From Diplonema papillatum (Eukaryota > Euglenozoa > Diplonemea > Diplonemida > Diplonemidae), in the NCBI GenBank assembly GCA_030068145.1, contig JAPJBO010000007.1:62001-126000 (forward strand): a DNA stretch of 64,000 nucleotides, in the 5' to 3' direction. Numbering within the stretch: the stretch's first letter is position 1; each line of letters begins with the position of its first letter. A program made the translations under genes and the position numbers. Below the pieces are notes generated by a model that was not told the origin of the DNA, searched no databases, and was given only the letters and a program-made list of their open reading frames with translations. Below, one piece after another: positions 12,725 through 22,425 of this stretch.

Positions 12725-14318
12725 TTTGGGCGGAAAAATCCCCGCATAGTTCACCAGGGTCTGACGGGCACTGAGGCCCCATACCCTTCCTAAAACATCA
12801 TTCTGCGTTCAAATACGCCCTCAGAAGCCTGCGGAGAGCCTTCTATGATGTCCCAAATGCGATTTTGTGGGTTTTTAGGGGGTCCCCCCGTCTGCTGGCC
12901 GTAAACCGCCATCGAAGACACATATGCAACCTGATGCTGGGTCGCTCCTCGGAGCAAAATCTCGGCCTAAACACACGTTTTCGGCGTTCTCTATCATTCT
13001 CCAGGTGCATTCGACCCTCGGACTTCATAAATTATCTCGCTTACAGGTGTTCCGGGGTGTGCAAAAACAAGGCGAATGGACCCTACAGACCGTACCACGC
13101 CCTGCCTGTCTATACAGGCTTTGGGGTCGAATTGCGCCGCCTTGGCGCCATGTGCACCGTTTTGGTCTCGTTTGTGCTGCTTTGGGATCCACTAAGAACT
13201 CTGGTCTGATTTGCGGGACGCTTTGCTCGGTTTTGGTGCCCACTTTCACCGTTCAAAGTGCATCCAGTGGTGAAGACTTTGCGCCGAAGCTGGAGAGGAA
13301 GGTAGGCGCCACTTCACCGTGAGCGGGTCTCGGAACAGGACTCAAACTGTGGCCCAGGTGATACTGCCGACCATGGCGGGTGTGTGCGCCACACAGTTTG
13401 TCTGACCAAGCTCACTGCACAGGAGCTTGCCACACATCCCTCGGGTCATGTGCCGCCTGTGCAAAGACATCCAGCGAGAAGCACTTTGCAGCCATGGGTG
13501 AGAAAGATGCCAGAAGGGAAGACATTGCCAGGAAAGCTCTGAAAGCCTGCCCTGAAAGCGGTGAAGCCTGCTTCAAAATCATGAAGTGGACGCGTCGTAG
13601 TCAACCGCTTGAGAACGGCTGATGATCGCCTGTTACTTAACGCTTGTCCTACTTCGTTCACCAAGCCTTGCAGAATCACCAGAATAGCATAACATGATGC
13701 ATGAGAAGCCTGAACAGGCCTTAGAACAGTGAAAGTGGGCTATTATGGGTCTGGTGCTCGGACCAAGTCCGAGCAACGAAAAAAAAAAAAAAAAAAGCAC
13801 AGAATGCCCCGGCTGAGGGGCCCAGTAGTAGTGCTACAGTACAGCAGTCACACTAGCAGTACACAGCACCGGTTACTGCACCTTTGGATCATCGTTGAAG
13901 CAACGTACAGCCTCAATTTTGGAACCTGCGACTGGCCAATAGCTTGAAAATTTTCCGCGCCTGCGGCGCTGGTATTTCTGGCTGTTTCATGACGTGTTGC
14001 CAAGAAAGCGAAGACCGCGGCTGTCCACCGAGATTACCCCCTCAGGTGACCACTTTATCTTTAGCCATACTTCAACGTTCTTGAATGATCCCGGCACACT
14101 GCTACAGTACCCCAACACTTGCCTTCTTCGCATGGCTCTTTTGCTTCCCGAAGGACAGTCTCTGTGGTGGACAGTAGTGACAACCACAAAAGAGGTGCAC
14201 CCTGTCGGGTACATAAACGTGCAGTTGTGCCGCAACTGGGATTTTTAGTAACTCCGAGCAATTTATGGACAGTTACGTGGGAGGAATTTTTATAAATAAG
14301 GCCCTGGCTCAAATGCGC

Positions 14319-14350
<32 letters not shown>

Positions 14351-14775
14351 TATAAATTCGTGTCCGGATTTTGTGTCAAGGTGTTCTCCAGTACACACAT
14401 GAACTATGGGTGGGGCTCCGGGCGTGCTTGGGAGGGAGGGCCGGCGGAGGGTCGAGGGGTGTTGCGGAGGGTCGAGGAGGGTCGGCAGAGTACGCACGTG
14501 AAGAGCTCCCGCGTGTGCTCGTCGAACTGGCTCGGATCAACCTAATTCAGCCTCTCCGACCTTTACAGACTATGCTGTGAAGTTCGTGGTAGCTGTATCC
14601 AGAGGCTGTGTGTTCTGCCTTTGTGAAGTGCCCTTGCCTGCCGTGAATGCCATGAGTACTGCCCTCACACACCATCTTGGATAGACACGCCTCACACTCG
14701 CACCACCCGAAACCGAAACGACCCATGACCCCAAGAGCTGTGCCTCCCGCTGTGCCCGAATACACCCCGCTTTCT

Positions 14776-14875
14776 AATTTATGGATTTCTAATTTATGGA
14801 TTCGCCAAAATCGCCTAAAGTAAATTAGTTCGTCCATAAATTACAAATCCATAAATTAGCTGACCACAAATTATA
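14776..14875. repeat. AT-rich inverted repeat (TAATTTATGGA family)
   Basis: CTAATTTATGGATT occurs twice and is mirrored by TCCATAAATTA twice within 100 bp. Related phrases (TTCGTCCATAAATT) recur near 15267 and 14262. This is probably the end or remnant of a foldback element. Confidence 0.5.
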
Positions 14876-15419
14876 GCAAAGCAACAAGTCACTGGCCATA
14901 CTATGGACAGGAAAGGGCTCGGCGAGAAGAACACATAGCGACCGGTCAGTTCAATCACTATTGTCCAATCAGGTTTGAAGCCGTAAGTAAGCCCTGCCCA
15001 CAGTCCATCGATCGCAACAGCTGGGACCAGTCAGGGGTACTTTTTAACAAGAACATCCTCCTCTATCGGAAACAAGCATTTGCTTTTGTGTGACTGGCCA
15101 AAAATTTCCGCGCCTGCGGCGCAGGCATAATTAGCATCTGTCTCTGTGGTGGGTGGTCGGGGCACCCCCTAGAGTAGCTAGTTCCCTGTCCCCAAAAAGG
15201 TCGAGTGCCTGTCCAAGAGCCTGGCAGGAAATATTAATTCTGGGCCCCTCCAAAAAATAAATAATTCGTCCATAAATTGCATGGCCATAAAATAGAATTC
15301 CGCAAATTAAAGGGCCATACATTACAGGTCAGGGTGTACAAAGCCTTCAGGCCAAAAACGTCCAGATGCGCAAAACACCCGTTTTTGGCCAAAATCACGT
15401 CTCTGTATTATGCACTGTG

Positions 15420-15703
15420 GGCCAGCCCAGGGGATTAGCTTCTATATCCACATTTGGACTGTCAGTCCAAATGTGGAAGAGCCGGCGGGGAGAAAGAAGA
15501 AAAAAAAAATGGCACTGCGCCATCACCCAGGCCCCCGGCAGAGGTGGCCAATGTGCAATCCGAGGCACTCAGGGCCCAGCATTGTCGTGAAGATACGTCG
15601 CGTCGCGCTGTGTTGAGCCCATTCCTGAGTGAGGACGCAAAAGCCGTTAGCGGTCCAAATTTGGAAAATGGGCCGGAAACCAAGCTAATGCCCTGGGCCA
15701 GCC
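15420..15703. mobile_element. MITE with GCCCAGGG-ATTAG ends, copy 2
   Basis: The left end GGCCAGCCCAGGGGATTAGC faces GCTAATGCCCTGGGCCAGCC at the right. The sub-terminal palindrome CACATTTGGAC-TGTCA-GTCCAAATGTG has the same placement as in the 10413-11188 element. At ~280 bp it is a shorter member of that family. Confidence 0.65.
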
Positions 15704-15742
15704 GCAAAAAAAAAAAAACGAGCGAGGCGTGCGCCGTCGTAG

Positions 15743-15979
15743 GATGCGCTGAACGAGGAAGCGCTAAGCACGTGCTCACGGCCAACGACGAACTTCACGT
15801 ACGGACCCGAAGCAGACCTAGCGAGAGCGTACTGGCAAATCATGGACGACTTCGCAGCGCGCAACGCCACTGTAATGAAAAGTGTATGCGAGCGGATCAG
15901 CTACCAAGAGCCCAGCGGAAAGGCTGCGGAGTGGGCATCCTGGCTCAAGCATGAATTAAAGACTAGCCCGATACAGTAG
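15743..15979 (+). CDS. Small orphan exon or ORF, unknown protein
   Basis: An open frame runs from just after an AG acceptor-like site (TCGTAG) to a TAG at 15977. It encodes 78 residues of ordinary globular composition, including the peptides DLARAYWQIMDDFAARN and KAAEWASWLKHELK. An internal ATG at 15842 could start a 45-residue version. No family is recognised. A diverged, internally deleted copy lies at ~19480-19650: the ...LK(H/R)EL(K/H)(T/S)SPIQ end is still readable there, but the stop is lost. Duplication of both the coding part and the following CTTCCTATCCAACC suggests a decaying gene family or mobile cargo. Confidence 0.4.
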   Translation, partial: DALNEEALSTCSRPTTNFTYGPEADLARAYWQIMDDFAARNATVMKSVCERISYQEPSGKAAEWASWLKHELKTSPIQ

Positions 15980-16045
15980 AGCTTCCTATCCAACCCCCGC
16001 CCACCGACCACACGCACGAAGCTGAACCTCACAAACAAACAAAAG

Positions 16046-16092
16046 GTCGAAAGACACCAATCTGTACGTCCCACGGGATCGTCGGAAACAAA
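16046..16092 (+). repeat. Recurrent GGTCGAAAGACACC motif, copy 1
   Basis: GGTCGAAAGACACCAATCTG followed by GGGATCGTCGGAAAC is nearly identical to 21401-21444, which lies ~70 bp upstream of the ORF inside the 20740-22560 element. A degenerate form occurs near 44440-44485. Here it is ~0.5 kb upstream of the hydrolase gene. It may be a promoter-region sequence or a transposed fragment. Confidence 0.45.
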
Positions 16093-16467
16093 AAAACAAA
16101 CAGACTAACCTCCCTGATTTTTTTAATTTTTTTATTATTTACTTCTATTCGCGACTCCTTGCTACGTTAATTGTAGCACCCCACCCGTATTGCAATACGA
16201 TATAGTTACGGATATTCAATGCGCACACCATAAGCAGCACCACAAATACACGAAAAGAGACGGTCAGACGGTACCAAGAAGACAGACAGTCACCTACTGC
16301 GGCACCATACTGAGGAGGGCCTACCGTAAGTAAGGTATGTGGACAATGGCCGAAACCACCAATGACCAACGACCAAGGTACCCACTGATCCTCTTACCTC
16401 GTGTAACCACCACTCTTACGACACTCAGAGCACAAAGAATATCTTCCCTTAACGACGAAGTTCACCC

Positions 16468-16512
16468 GGAGACTTTAAAACCCCGGAGTTTCAAGCGAAC
16501 TTTCACTCTAAA
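16468..16512 (+). promoter_or_regulatory. Gene-leader motif upstream of the hydrolase
   Basis: GGAGACTTTAAAACCCCGGA is followed by TTTCAAGCGAACTTTCACTC, ending 52 bp before the ATG. The same composite occurs before both ankyrin-unit ATGs (25621-25668, 26293-26341) and at 42233-42278. Position and conservation between unrelated genes suggest a core-promoter or 5'-leader element; an intron 3'-end element is the alternative. Confidence 0.5.
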
Positions 16513-16564
16513 AACACCAAAAGGGCATCACAGAACAAAAAGGAGCCCCCCCCGCTCCCAGAAA

Positions 16565-17776
16565 ATGCCGCCCGTGAAGTTGACGCTATGGACCCTGGCG
16601 CGGGCCTTCGTCTTCGTGCCCCTCTTCATGCTGTTCGGCCCCGTCTACTTTTTCTTGTGCGCGGTGCGGTGGGTGCAGATCCTGCTCTACGCGTGCAGCC
16701 GGTCTCTGTCCAATTTCCTCCGCCTCGTCTTCCTCAGCATCGACGAGATCCTCTTCTGGATCAACCTCATCCCCACCGGCCTCCGGCTGATGTGGCTGTA
16801 CCCGTCGATTCAGTCGAGGGTGTACACAACGTTCAAAGGGAAAGAGATGATGTGCGATATATACAACCCAGACGACTGCCACGCGGTGAACAGCACCGAG
16901 CGTCGACCGGTGATCGTATTTATTTACGGCGGCGCCTGGTGCTCCGGAGGCAGGCTGTTCTACGGCCTCATGGCCAAAAGGCTGTCCAGGGTTCTGGGCG
17001 CGTTTGTCGTGGTTCCCGACTACGCGTATTACCCCGAGGCGTCGATGGTCGAAATGGCGCTTCAGATGACCAGCGTCGACGCGTTCGTGCGGGCGGAGTT
17101 CGAGCTGAGGGCGTCGAGCTTCCACTGGATGGGGCACTCGGCGGGGGCGCACCTGGTGCTGCTCTCCGCTTTGCGGCGGCAGCTGGCCGGCTGCAGCGTC
17201 GCGCACGACCTGTTTTCGGGCGACCCGGATCCCCCGCAGGCCCCGCTGTTCTCGTGGGACCCGTTCACCAGCCTCCACGTCCGCGAGGCCGCGGAGAACC
17301 CGCCGCCGCCCGCCAGTGTCCATTTCGACGAGTTCGTCCCTGCGAGCAAGCCAGCATCGCTCATCCTGTTGGCGGGCGTGTACGACATCCGCGACCATCT
17401 CGAGTGGGAAACAGCGCGGTCGGTGAACCTGCTGTCTGGCATGAAAAACAGCACGCACGGCCACTACGAGTCGAACTCGCCCGCGTGCATCGTGGAAGAG
17501 ATGCTGCGAACCCAAGGCGCCTCGAAGGCAAAGGTACTGCTGTCATCGTTCCCACCCGTCTTTTTGTTCCACGGCAGCCGCGACTTGACCGTGCCCGCTT
17601 CTCAGTCTCTCTACATGCATTCCCTCCTGAAGTCTGTCGGTGTTCGATCCACTGAGCAGCACCGATTTCCTATGGGACACATCGACTTCATCAATCACTT
17701 CCACGAGGCCGAGCCGTCGCCGTTAGTCAAAGAGGTTCGCAAGATCTTCGAGAAAACGGCGTCGAAAGCCTCGTGA
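16565..17776 (+). CDS. Alpha/beta hydrolase, isoprenylcysteine alpha-carbonyl methylesterase-like
   Basis: A single-exon gene of 403 residues. Residues ~9-45 and ~50-80 are hydrophobic and probably anchor the protein in an internal membrane. The catalytic domain follows: oxyanion motif YGGAW (121-125), nucleophile elbow GHSAGAH with Ser192, acid Asp340 in HGSRDLTVP, and base His372 in MGHIDF. This layout and the N-terminal anchors match the ICME-like/HSL carboxylesterases, which demethylate prenylated protein C-termini in plants; the substrate here is inferred. A Pro-rich insert (residues ~218-256) is unusual. The ATG chosen directly precedes the hydrophobic segment and follows the leader motif by 52 bp; the frame stays open upstream but has low-complexity content. 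The 3' end of the gene is partly duplicated downstream. Confidence 0.85.
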   Translation: MPPVKLTLWTLARAFVFVPLFMLFGPVYFFLCAVRWVQILLYACSRSLSNFLRLVFLSIDEILFWINLIPTGLRLMWLYPSIQSRVYTTFKGKEMMCDIYNPDDCHAVNSTERRPVIVFIYGGAWCSGGRLFYGLMAKRLSRVLGAFVVVPDYAYYPEASMVEMALQMTSVDAFVRAEFELRASSFHWMGHSAGAHLVLLSALRRQLAGCSVAHDLFSGDPDPPQAPLFSWDPFTSLHVREAAENPPPPASVHFDEFVPASKPASLILLAGVYDIRDHLEWETARSVNLLSGMKNSTHGHYESNSPACIVEEMLRTQGASKAKVLLSSFPPVFLFHGSRDLTVPASQSLYMHSLLKSVGVRSTEQHRFPMGHIDFINHFHEAEPSPLVKEVRKIFEKTASKAS

Positions 17777-17910
17777 ACTGCGGAACGTCCGCGCTCTGCT
17801 CTCCGTCAGTCGGCCGGCTTGCGGCTCACAGTCGCCGTCAAGCGGCGTGTTTGTATCATCGCATTTGATCCGTTTCTAGTCTCCGTGACCCGCCGTCATC
17901 AGTCGCAGAG

Positions 17911-18075
17911 TGTTCGCAAGGCACTCAAAAACGGCGTCGAAAGCCTCGTGAAGAGCGGAACGTCCGCGCTCTGCCTTGCAGAAGACAGTTGACCGGGCTT
18001 GCGGCGCAGTCGCCTACGAGCGGCGTGTCTGCATTATTGCATTGGTCCGTTTCCAGCCTCCGGGAACGATCTCCT
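17911..18075 (+). pseudogene. Decayed tandem copy of the hydrolase gene 3' end
   Basis: GTTCGCAAG...AAAACGGCGTCGAAAGCCTC at 17911 repeats 17735 onward, through the stop codon and ~120 bp of 3' flank (GCGGCGTGT, CATTATTGCATT). The offset is ~177 bp. Only the last codons and 3' UTR are copied. Confidence 0.8.
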
Positions 18076-18115
18076 GCCCGCAGAACAGTGCTGCGCTGAC
18101 CGCAACCGACACCCC

Positions 18116-18250
18116 TCTGTTTGTGCGTGCCAGTTGGTTTTTTTCTTCCACAGGTCGGAAAACTCTGAGCCACCAAAACACATAAACACGGTGCCTACGT
18201 CTCTTCAGATACATTGCGGACTATCCGCAAGTTGTTAGTACTGAAAAAAG
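18116..18250 (+). repeat. Dispersed repeat, copy 2 of 2810-2950
   Basis: Ordered shared phrases include GTTTGTGCGTGCC, CCACCAAAACAC and GTGCCTACGTCT. It lies in the 3' flank of the hydrolase gene. Confidence 0.5.
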
Positions 18251-18331
18251 TCAGTGTTTGACCACTGGGCGGGGCACGTTGTTCATGCTTGTTTCTACTG
18301 GTTTACTCCGCACGCACGGATGCAATGCAAA

Positions 18332-18362
18332 CCCCCCTCCCCCCCCCCCCCCCCCCCCCCCC
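18332..18362 (+). repeat. Poly-C tract
   Basis: About 30 C interrupted by one T. The length may be inexact. From here to 19480 I see no supported gene. Confidence 0.8.
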
Positions 18363-19479
18363 TCTGTATGATAGCGTCCCAAATAACGATTTCTTTTCCC
18401 ATCTAGCCTGACGAAGGATACCGTGAGCGGTTTCCGAAAGGGGTTTACTCGTTCGCTTCCTTTCTGGAAGTTGAACTGCGGAGAACCAGATTCGTCGACA
18501 CAAATTCCGATTCGCCATCGATACTGATCATGGGTGATCCGGGGTCTATGGAAAGGCGGCTCCTGCACCCGTCGTCCTCTCTTCCGTTGCCCCTTCTGAA
18601 GCAGGACGGAGTATCTTCTTCCGCGCGCATCCGTTCATGCTGTCACTTTCGGAGCCGAACAGGCCCATTCCGCACCTCCCCCCCCTGCTTTTTTTGCTGG
18701 GAAGTCTTCTCTACCTCGTTTTCAGAGGGCACTAGCTAGGTCCGCCCGAGGGCAGAATATTAAACGCACGCAAAACCTGCTCAGCTTCACGTTCTTGCAG
18801 GGCCGTGTGTTTGCGGGGGGAGGTCCAGTTGGCGAAAGCGGTGAATGTTGGTTGCTTTTGCTAGACGTCATCAAGCCGGTCAGTGGCAGAGCAGAGCGGG
18901 TCTGTGTGACACTGTGCGAACTTCGACTCGTGCTGCTGCGTGCAGAACTCGACCGTCCCGCCCAGGAAGGCTCGCACCCAGGCTCGTTCTCTCCTCTTTT
19001 TCAGCGCGGTTCCGCCTTTTCCGACCCATCGACCCCACCGCCCCTGCGTTCCACCGTTTCAGCGATTCCTGCGGGTGCACTGCGCCACCGTGCCTTGGGC
19101 ACACGTTCTTCACTTTTGCGCGTGCACACACAGAGTGCACTCTTCCGACTAATATGATTCCGGCTTCGCTCTTGATCCTCATATGCCCGCGCAACGTGCC
19201 CAAATGTGCCCAAATGTGTACTGCTTTGGCGTAACCGAGCTACTGCAAAACGGTCGGGACGGAGGAACCCTCCGCTTCTCGGGAACACGTACCTATCCTC
19301 GTGCGTCTTCAGGATGAGTTGTGGAATGCAGGTGCGTTCCCGAATCGACAGACGACGCAGAAATAGGCAGACTCAACATCATTAGGGCAACCCGCAAGAT
19401 CGCAACGGCAAAAACGAAGAAAGGAAAAAGCACGGACACTTCGGAGACGACACGGAGCAACGGACTCGCACCAGATGTC

Positions 19480-19650
19480 TTATGTGCACGACGATCACGC
19501 TCTTCCGAACAAGCGAGGCGTGGCCGTCGTCGGTGCGCACGGTCAACGACGAGCACCACAGGTCGAGCTACGAAAGCTTAGCAGTCTGCCAACATTGCTC
19601 AAGCGCGAGTTGCATTCTAGCCCGATCCAGCTAGGCTTCCTATCCAACCC
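19480..19650 (+). pseudogene. Diverged, deleted copy of the 15743-15979 ORF region
   Basis: Matches 15743-16010 at both ends: CACGG(C/T)CAACGACGA, then TTGCTCAAGCGCGAGTTGCA, TCTAGCCCGAT(C)CAG and TTCCTATCCAACC. The middle ~130 bp is missing and the terminal stop is changed, so it cannot encode the same product. Confidence 0.5.
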
Positions 19651-19786
19651 GCCGACCACACAGCACTGTACAAAGCCACCAATTTGAACGCCCACGACGG
19701 ACCGAAGCACAAAACCACCTTCCAATACAAGAAGGGTCTAGAAAAGACTACACGTTCGAATCCGCAGCAGGAAACCGTTGTTGAAC

Positions 19787-20128
19787 GCTTACGCCCGCCA
19801 CTAAACCCAAATTTACCTGTGTTTGGTGTGGGCTACAGCACATATCCCTCCTTTGAGATCGGAATATTGTTGCGATAGTGGGGAGTCGTCGACATGCCGA
19901 TGGGTACTACTATGCCTGCCTTTCGCTACGTGACACCGGATGGGTCACTCTTGGCGCTTCCGCCGTGGTGCAACCCGCGACGGCTGCAACTGCTGCTGTT
20001 ACAAGTTCGTAGTCCTTTGAGATTGGAAAAATGTTGCGGTAGCGAGGAGTCATCGGCATGCTGATGGTACCACATGCAACTGGCAGTCCTCCTCAAGTGT
20101 TTCCTGAGCAGGTGCTTATACAAAAAAG
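19787..20128 (-). mobile_element. Dispersed element (GTAGCCCAC/TGAACGCTTACGCCCGCC family), minus orientation
   Basis: On the minus strand it begins TATAAGCACCTGCTCAGGAA and ends GGCGGGCGTAAGCGTTCAAC, as do the relatives at 45206-45345, 48045-48170 and 54020-54145; a partial relative is at 39560-39660. Two internal versions of CC(T)TTGAGAT(C/T)GGAA suggest an internal duplication. It ends ~50 bp upstream of the ankyrin start codon, so it may form part of that promoter region. Confidence 0.55.
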
Positions 20129-20177
20129 AGAGGGGGGTAGGGGAGGAGTCCAGAAAAGGCCCAGAGAACGCGGCCGG

Positions 20178-20536
20178 ATGCGCGGCGACGAGCCGGGGCT
20201 GCCGGACAGGGGCGGGCCGAAGATGAAGAGGGAGAAGGTTCCGGAGCCCCGGAAGCCGTCGTCCGACGAGCTGCCGTCGCTGCACGGCGCAGCGGCGGAC
20301 AACAACGCGCCGTTGATCCGGCAGCTGCTCGACCGGGGCGCCGACGTGCGGGGCCTCGACGCCGGCGGGCTCACGCCGCTGTTCGTCGCCGCGGCGCGCG
20401 GCTGCCTCGAAGCCCTCCACGAGCTCCTCACCGCGGCCGACCCGGCCGAAAAGTCGCAGCTCGGCCCCAACCGCACGTCCGTGCTGCACGTGGCAGCACG
20501 CCTCGACCAGCTCCCGGTCGTCAAAAGCCTGCAGAG
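20178..20536 (+). CDS. Ankyrin-repeat protein 1, exon 1
   Basis: 119 codons plus two bases. After a basic, Pro-rich start come ankyrin repeats: LPSLHGAAADNNAPLIRQL with LLDRGADV, GLTPLFVAAARGCLEALHEL, and TSVLHVAARLDQLPVVKSL. The donor is CAGAG|GTACGC. The exon ends after two bases of a codon, and the next exon at 23537 supplies the third base (G), restoring an ankyrin frame. The chosen ATG is the first after the upstream repeat element. The intron is 3.0 kb and carries the 20740-22560 element. Ankyrin repeats mediate protein contacts; the partner is unknown. Confidence 0.75.
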
Positions 20537-20914
20537 GTACGCGTGTCGTTTTCTCCTTTCCTACTTACTTTGATCATAGGTGTCACGGCAAGTTTTGGCA
20601 GCCGCTGCTTAACAAAATGACGTGGGCGGCTTTAGGTTTACATCTGAATGACACCTCAACACAAAACAAGTTGTCGACAACTAACAAGTAAAAGAATAAA
20701 ACAAAACTACGCATCGCTTTTGCAGAGTGTTCTAAAAGGCATAGATGGCCGTTATCCCGGAGTTATTTGTTACCCCCCCTCTAAATCCAGAAAAACCGTT
20801 ATTGACCGTTATAAAACCGTTATTTGCCATTTTTGGTCGAAAAATAACGTTATTTGACCGTTATAACGTTATATAGCGTTATATAACGGTTTTTTACCAG
20901 TCCATGGGTCACAC

Positions 20915-21310
20915 TGTCCTCCAGATTTTGGTCATTTTTGGCCATTTTTGCCACATTTTCCAGATTTTGGCCAATTTTGGTTATTTTTGCCAATTTTTCC
21001 AGATTTTGGTCAATGTTGACCAGTTTTGCCGTGTTTTCCAGATTTTGGCCCATTTTGGCCGTTTTTACCGATTTGGCCAGGATTGGCCATTTTTGCCATG
21101 TTTTTCAAAAATTTGGCTATTTTTGCCGATTTTTCCAGGTTTTGGTCATTTTTGGCCAGTTTTGCCATGTTTTCCAGACTTTGCCCATTTTGGCCGTTTT
21201 TGCCGATTTTTCCAGGGTTTTGGTCATTTTTGGCCAGTTTTGCCATGTTTTCCAGACTTTGCCCATTTTGGCCGTTTTTGCCGATTTTTCCAGGGTTTTG
21301 GTCATTTATG
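20915..21310 (+). repeat. T-rich ~17-33-bp imperfect satellite, left arm of the element
   Basis: Serial TTTTGGCCATTTTTGCCA and TTTTCCAGATTTTGGTC phrases; an ~87-bp higher-order unit is repeated almost exactly at ~21125-21215 and 21212-21302. Long ORFs here have Phe-rich repetitive translations and are not genes. Confidence 0.85.
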
Positions 21311-21514
21311 CCCTGCCCCTCACCAGAGCTATTCTTGTCTGAGTTTCTTAAACCAGCACAAGCTCGAACAGGCAGTCCGTGCGCGGAAAAAAAAAAAGGT
21401 CGAAAGACACCAATCTGTACGCCCATTCGGGATCGTCGGAAACACAAAAACACGTGTACCGCCCCACCCGCTTCGATTTCAGCCACACTAGTCTTTCCAA
21501 AGGGAATATCGACT

Positions 21515-21853
21515 ATGCCTGCGAAAAGCTCCCCGAAGGTCCAGCCGAAGCCGAAGGCTCAACCTAAAGCTCAGCCGAAGACCCCAGGTACACAGCGCAA
21601 ACGGCCTCGCGCCGAAAGTACGGATAGCAACAGCAGCAGCAGCAGCGCCTCGGTTGCAAAGGCGCGACGCGGAAGGAAGAAGGTGGCGGAAACGCTGCGC
21701 GTCGAGGCCTTGTCCCGCGACCTGGCATTGACTGGCCCCAGCGTTCTCCCTGTCACGAAACCACCAAGTAAGAGCCCGGAACAACGATTCATCGACCGGA
21801 TCAAGAAAACCGACCCCGGGCTGGCTGGGTTCTACGGGAAGCGCCAGCTGTGA
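21515..21853 (+). CDS. Small basic protein encoded inside the mobile element, unknown function
   Basis: 112 residues. The N-terminal ~25 residues are Lys/Pro/Gln-rich with repeated QPKAQPK-type units. A basic NLS-like stretch (QRKRPRAES), a Ser-rich tract and RRGRKK follow. The C-terminal third is more globular (PEQRFIDRIKKTDPGLAGFY). I recognise no family; it resembles a DNA- or nucleic-acid-binding tail rather than an enzyme. The codons are GC-rich like host genes although the surrounding element arms are AT-rich. The ATG is the first in this frame after the GGTCGAAAGACACC motif. It is transcribed in the same direction as the host gene if expressed. Confidence 0.5.
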   Translation: MPAKSSPKVQPKPKAQPKAQPKTPGTQRKRPRAESTDSNSSSSSASVAKARRGRKKVAETLRVEALSRDLALTGPSVLPVTKPPSKSPEQRFIDRIKKTDPGLAGFYGKRQL

Positions 21854-22284
21854 CTGCTCGACTTTGCATGTCTCGTGCTCATCATGCACCCATATTTGGT
21901 ACTGGGACCTTGTCTGACTGGCATAGTACGCAACGGTCTGCCGAGTGGACAAGCTTGGACAAGTTGGACTCCAGTGGCCGGATCATGCTGGTGACATCTG
22001 CTGCCTCACGAAGGACACTGCAAACGACCGTTACGGGCCACCGACTGAGGGACACGCGCCGGAAACCCAAAACTGCAGACATCCACATCCCAAGAACAAC
22101 ATCGCACAGTGAAAGAGTCATGTGAATCCGGAAGGATCGCGTTTGTCGCGCTTGGGTGGAAGTCCGCAAGAAAATAAGTAAAAGAGAAAAAGCTCTGGGG
22201 AGGGGCTATACGGACCCCTGAGGACCGGTTACTACGAATTCTTTTCGGACCAGGGTTTGTTTCCGAACAGTTTTTGTGACCGGG

Positions 22285-22425
22285 ATCCAAAAATCGGCAA
22301 AAGTCTGGAAAAATTGGCCAAAATCTGGCAAAAATGGCCAAAATCGGAAAAAATGGCCGAAATGGACCAAAATGAGGAAAAAATGACAAAAATCTGGAAA
22401 CATGGCCAAAATCGGAAAAATTCTA
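22285..22425 (+). repeat. A-rich satellite, right arm of the element
   Basis: AAAATGGCCAAAATCGGAAA-type units, the reverse-complement counterpart of the left-arm satellite, so the two arms could pair. Confidence 0.8.

Larger units (their letters stand above)
11880..15150. repeat. Cluster of repeats sharing a TTTCCGCGCCTGCGGCGC hairpin
   Basis: The hairpin core GCGCCTGCGGCGC occurs near 12015, 12268, 13962 and 15112. Around it copies share CACCTTTGGATCATCGTT, TCAATTTTGGAACCTGC, AAGAAGACCGC and ACAGTCTCTGTGGTGGACAG in order. The copies are gapped and diverged, so this is an old family of ~200-300-bp units. No gene is supported inside the cluster. Confidence 0.6.

Noticed and set aside
16586..17515. 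Long antisense and alternate-frame ORFs over the hydrolase gene, and similar ones over kinesin, ankyrin, EXO70 and NVL exons
   Set aside because: GC-rich exons with GC-rich third positions keep other frames open. Only the chosen frames carry family motifs.
19740..19770. B-box-like GTTCGAATCC
   Set aside because: No A box at the right distance and no foldable tRNA around it.
20904..21342. Phe-rich ORFs upstream of the cargo ORF
   Set aside because: Translation of the TTTTGGCCATTTTTGCC satellite; periodic and without complexity. Only the part from the ATG at 21515 has coding-like composition.
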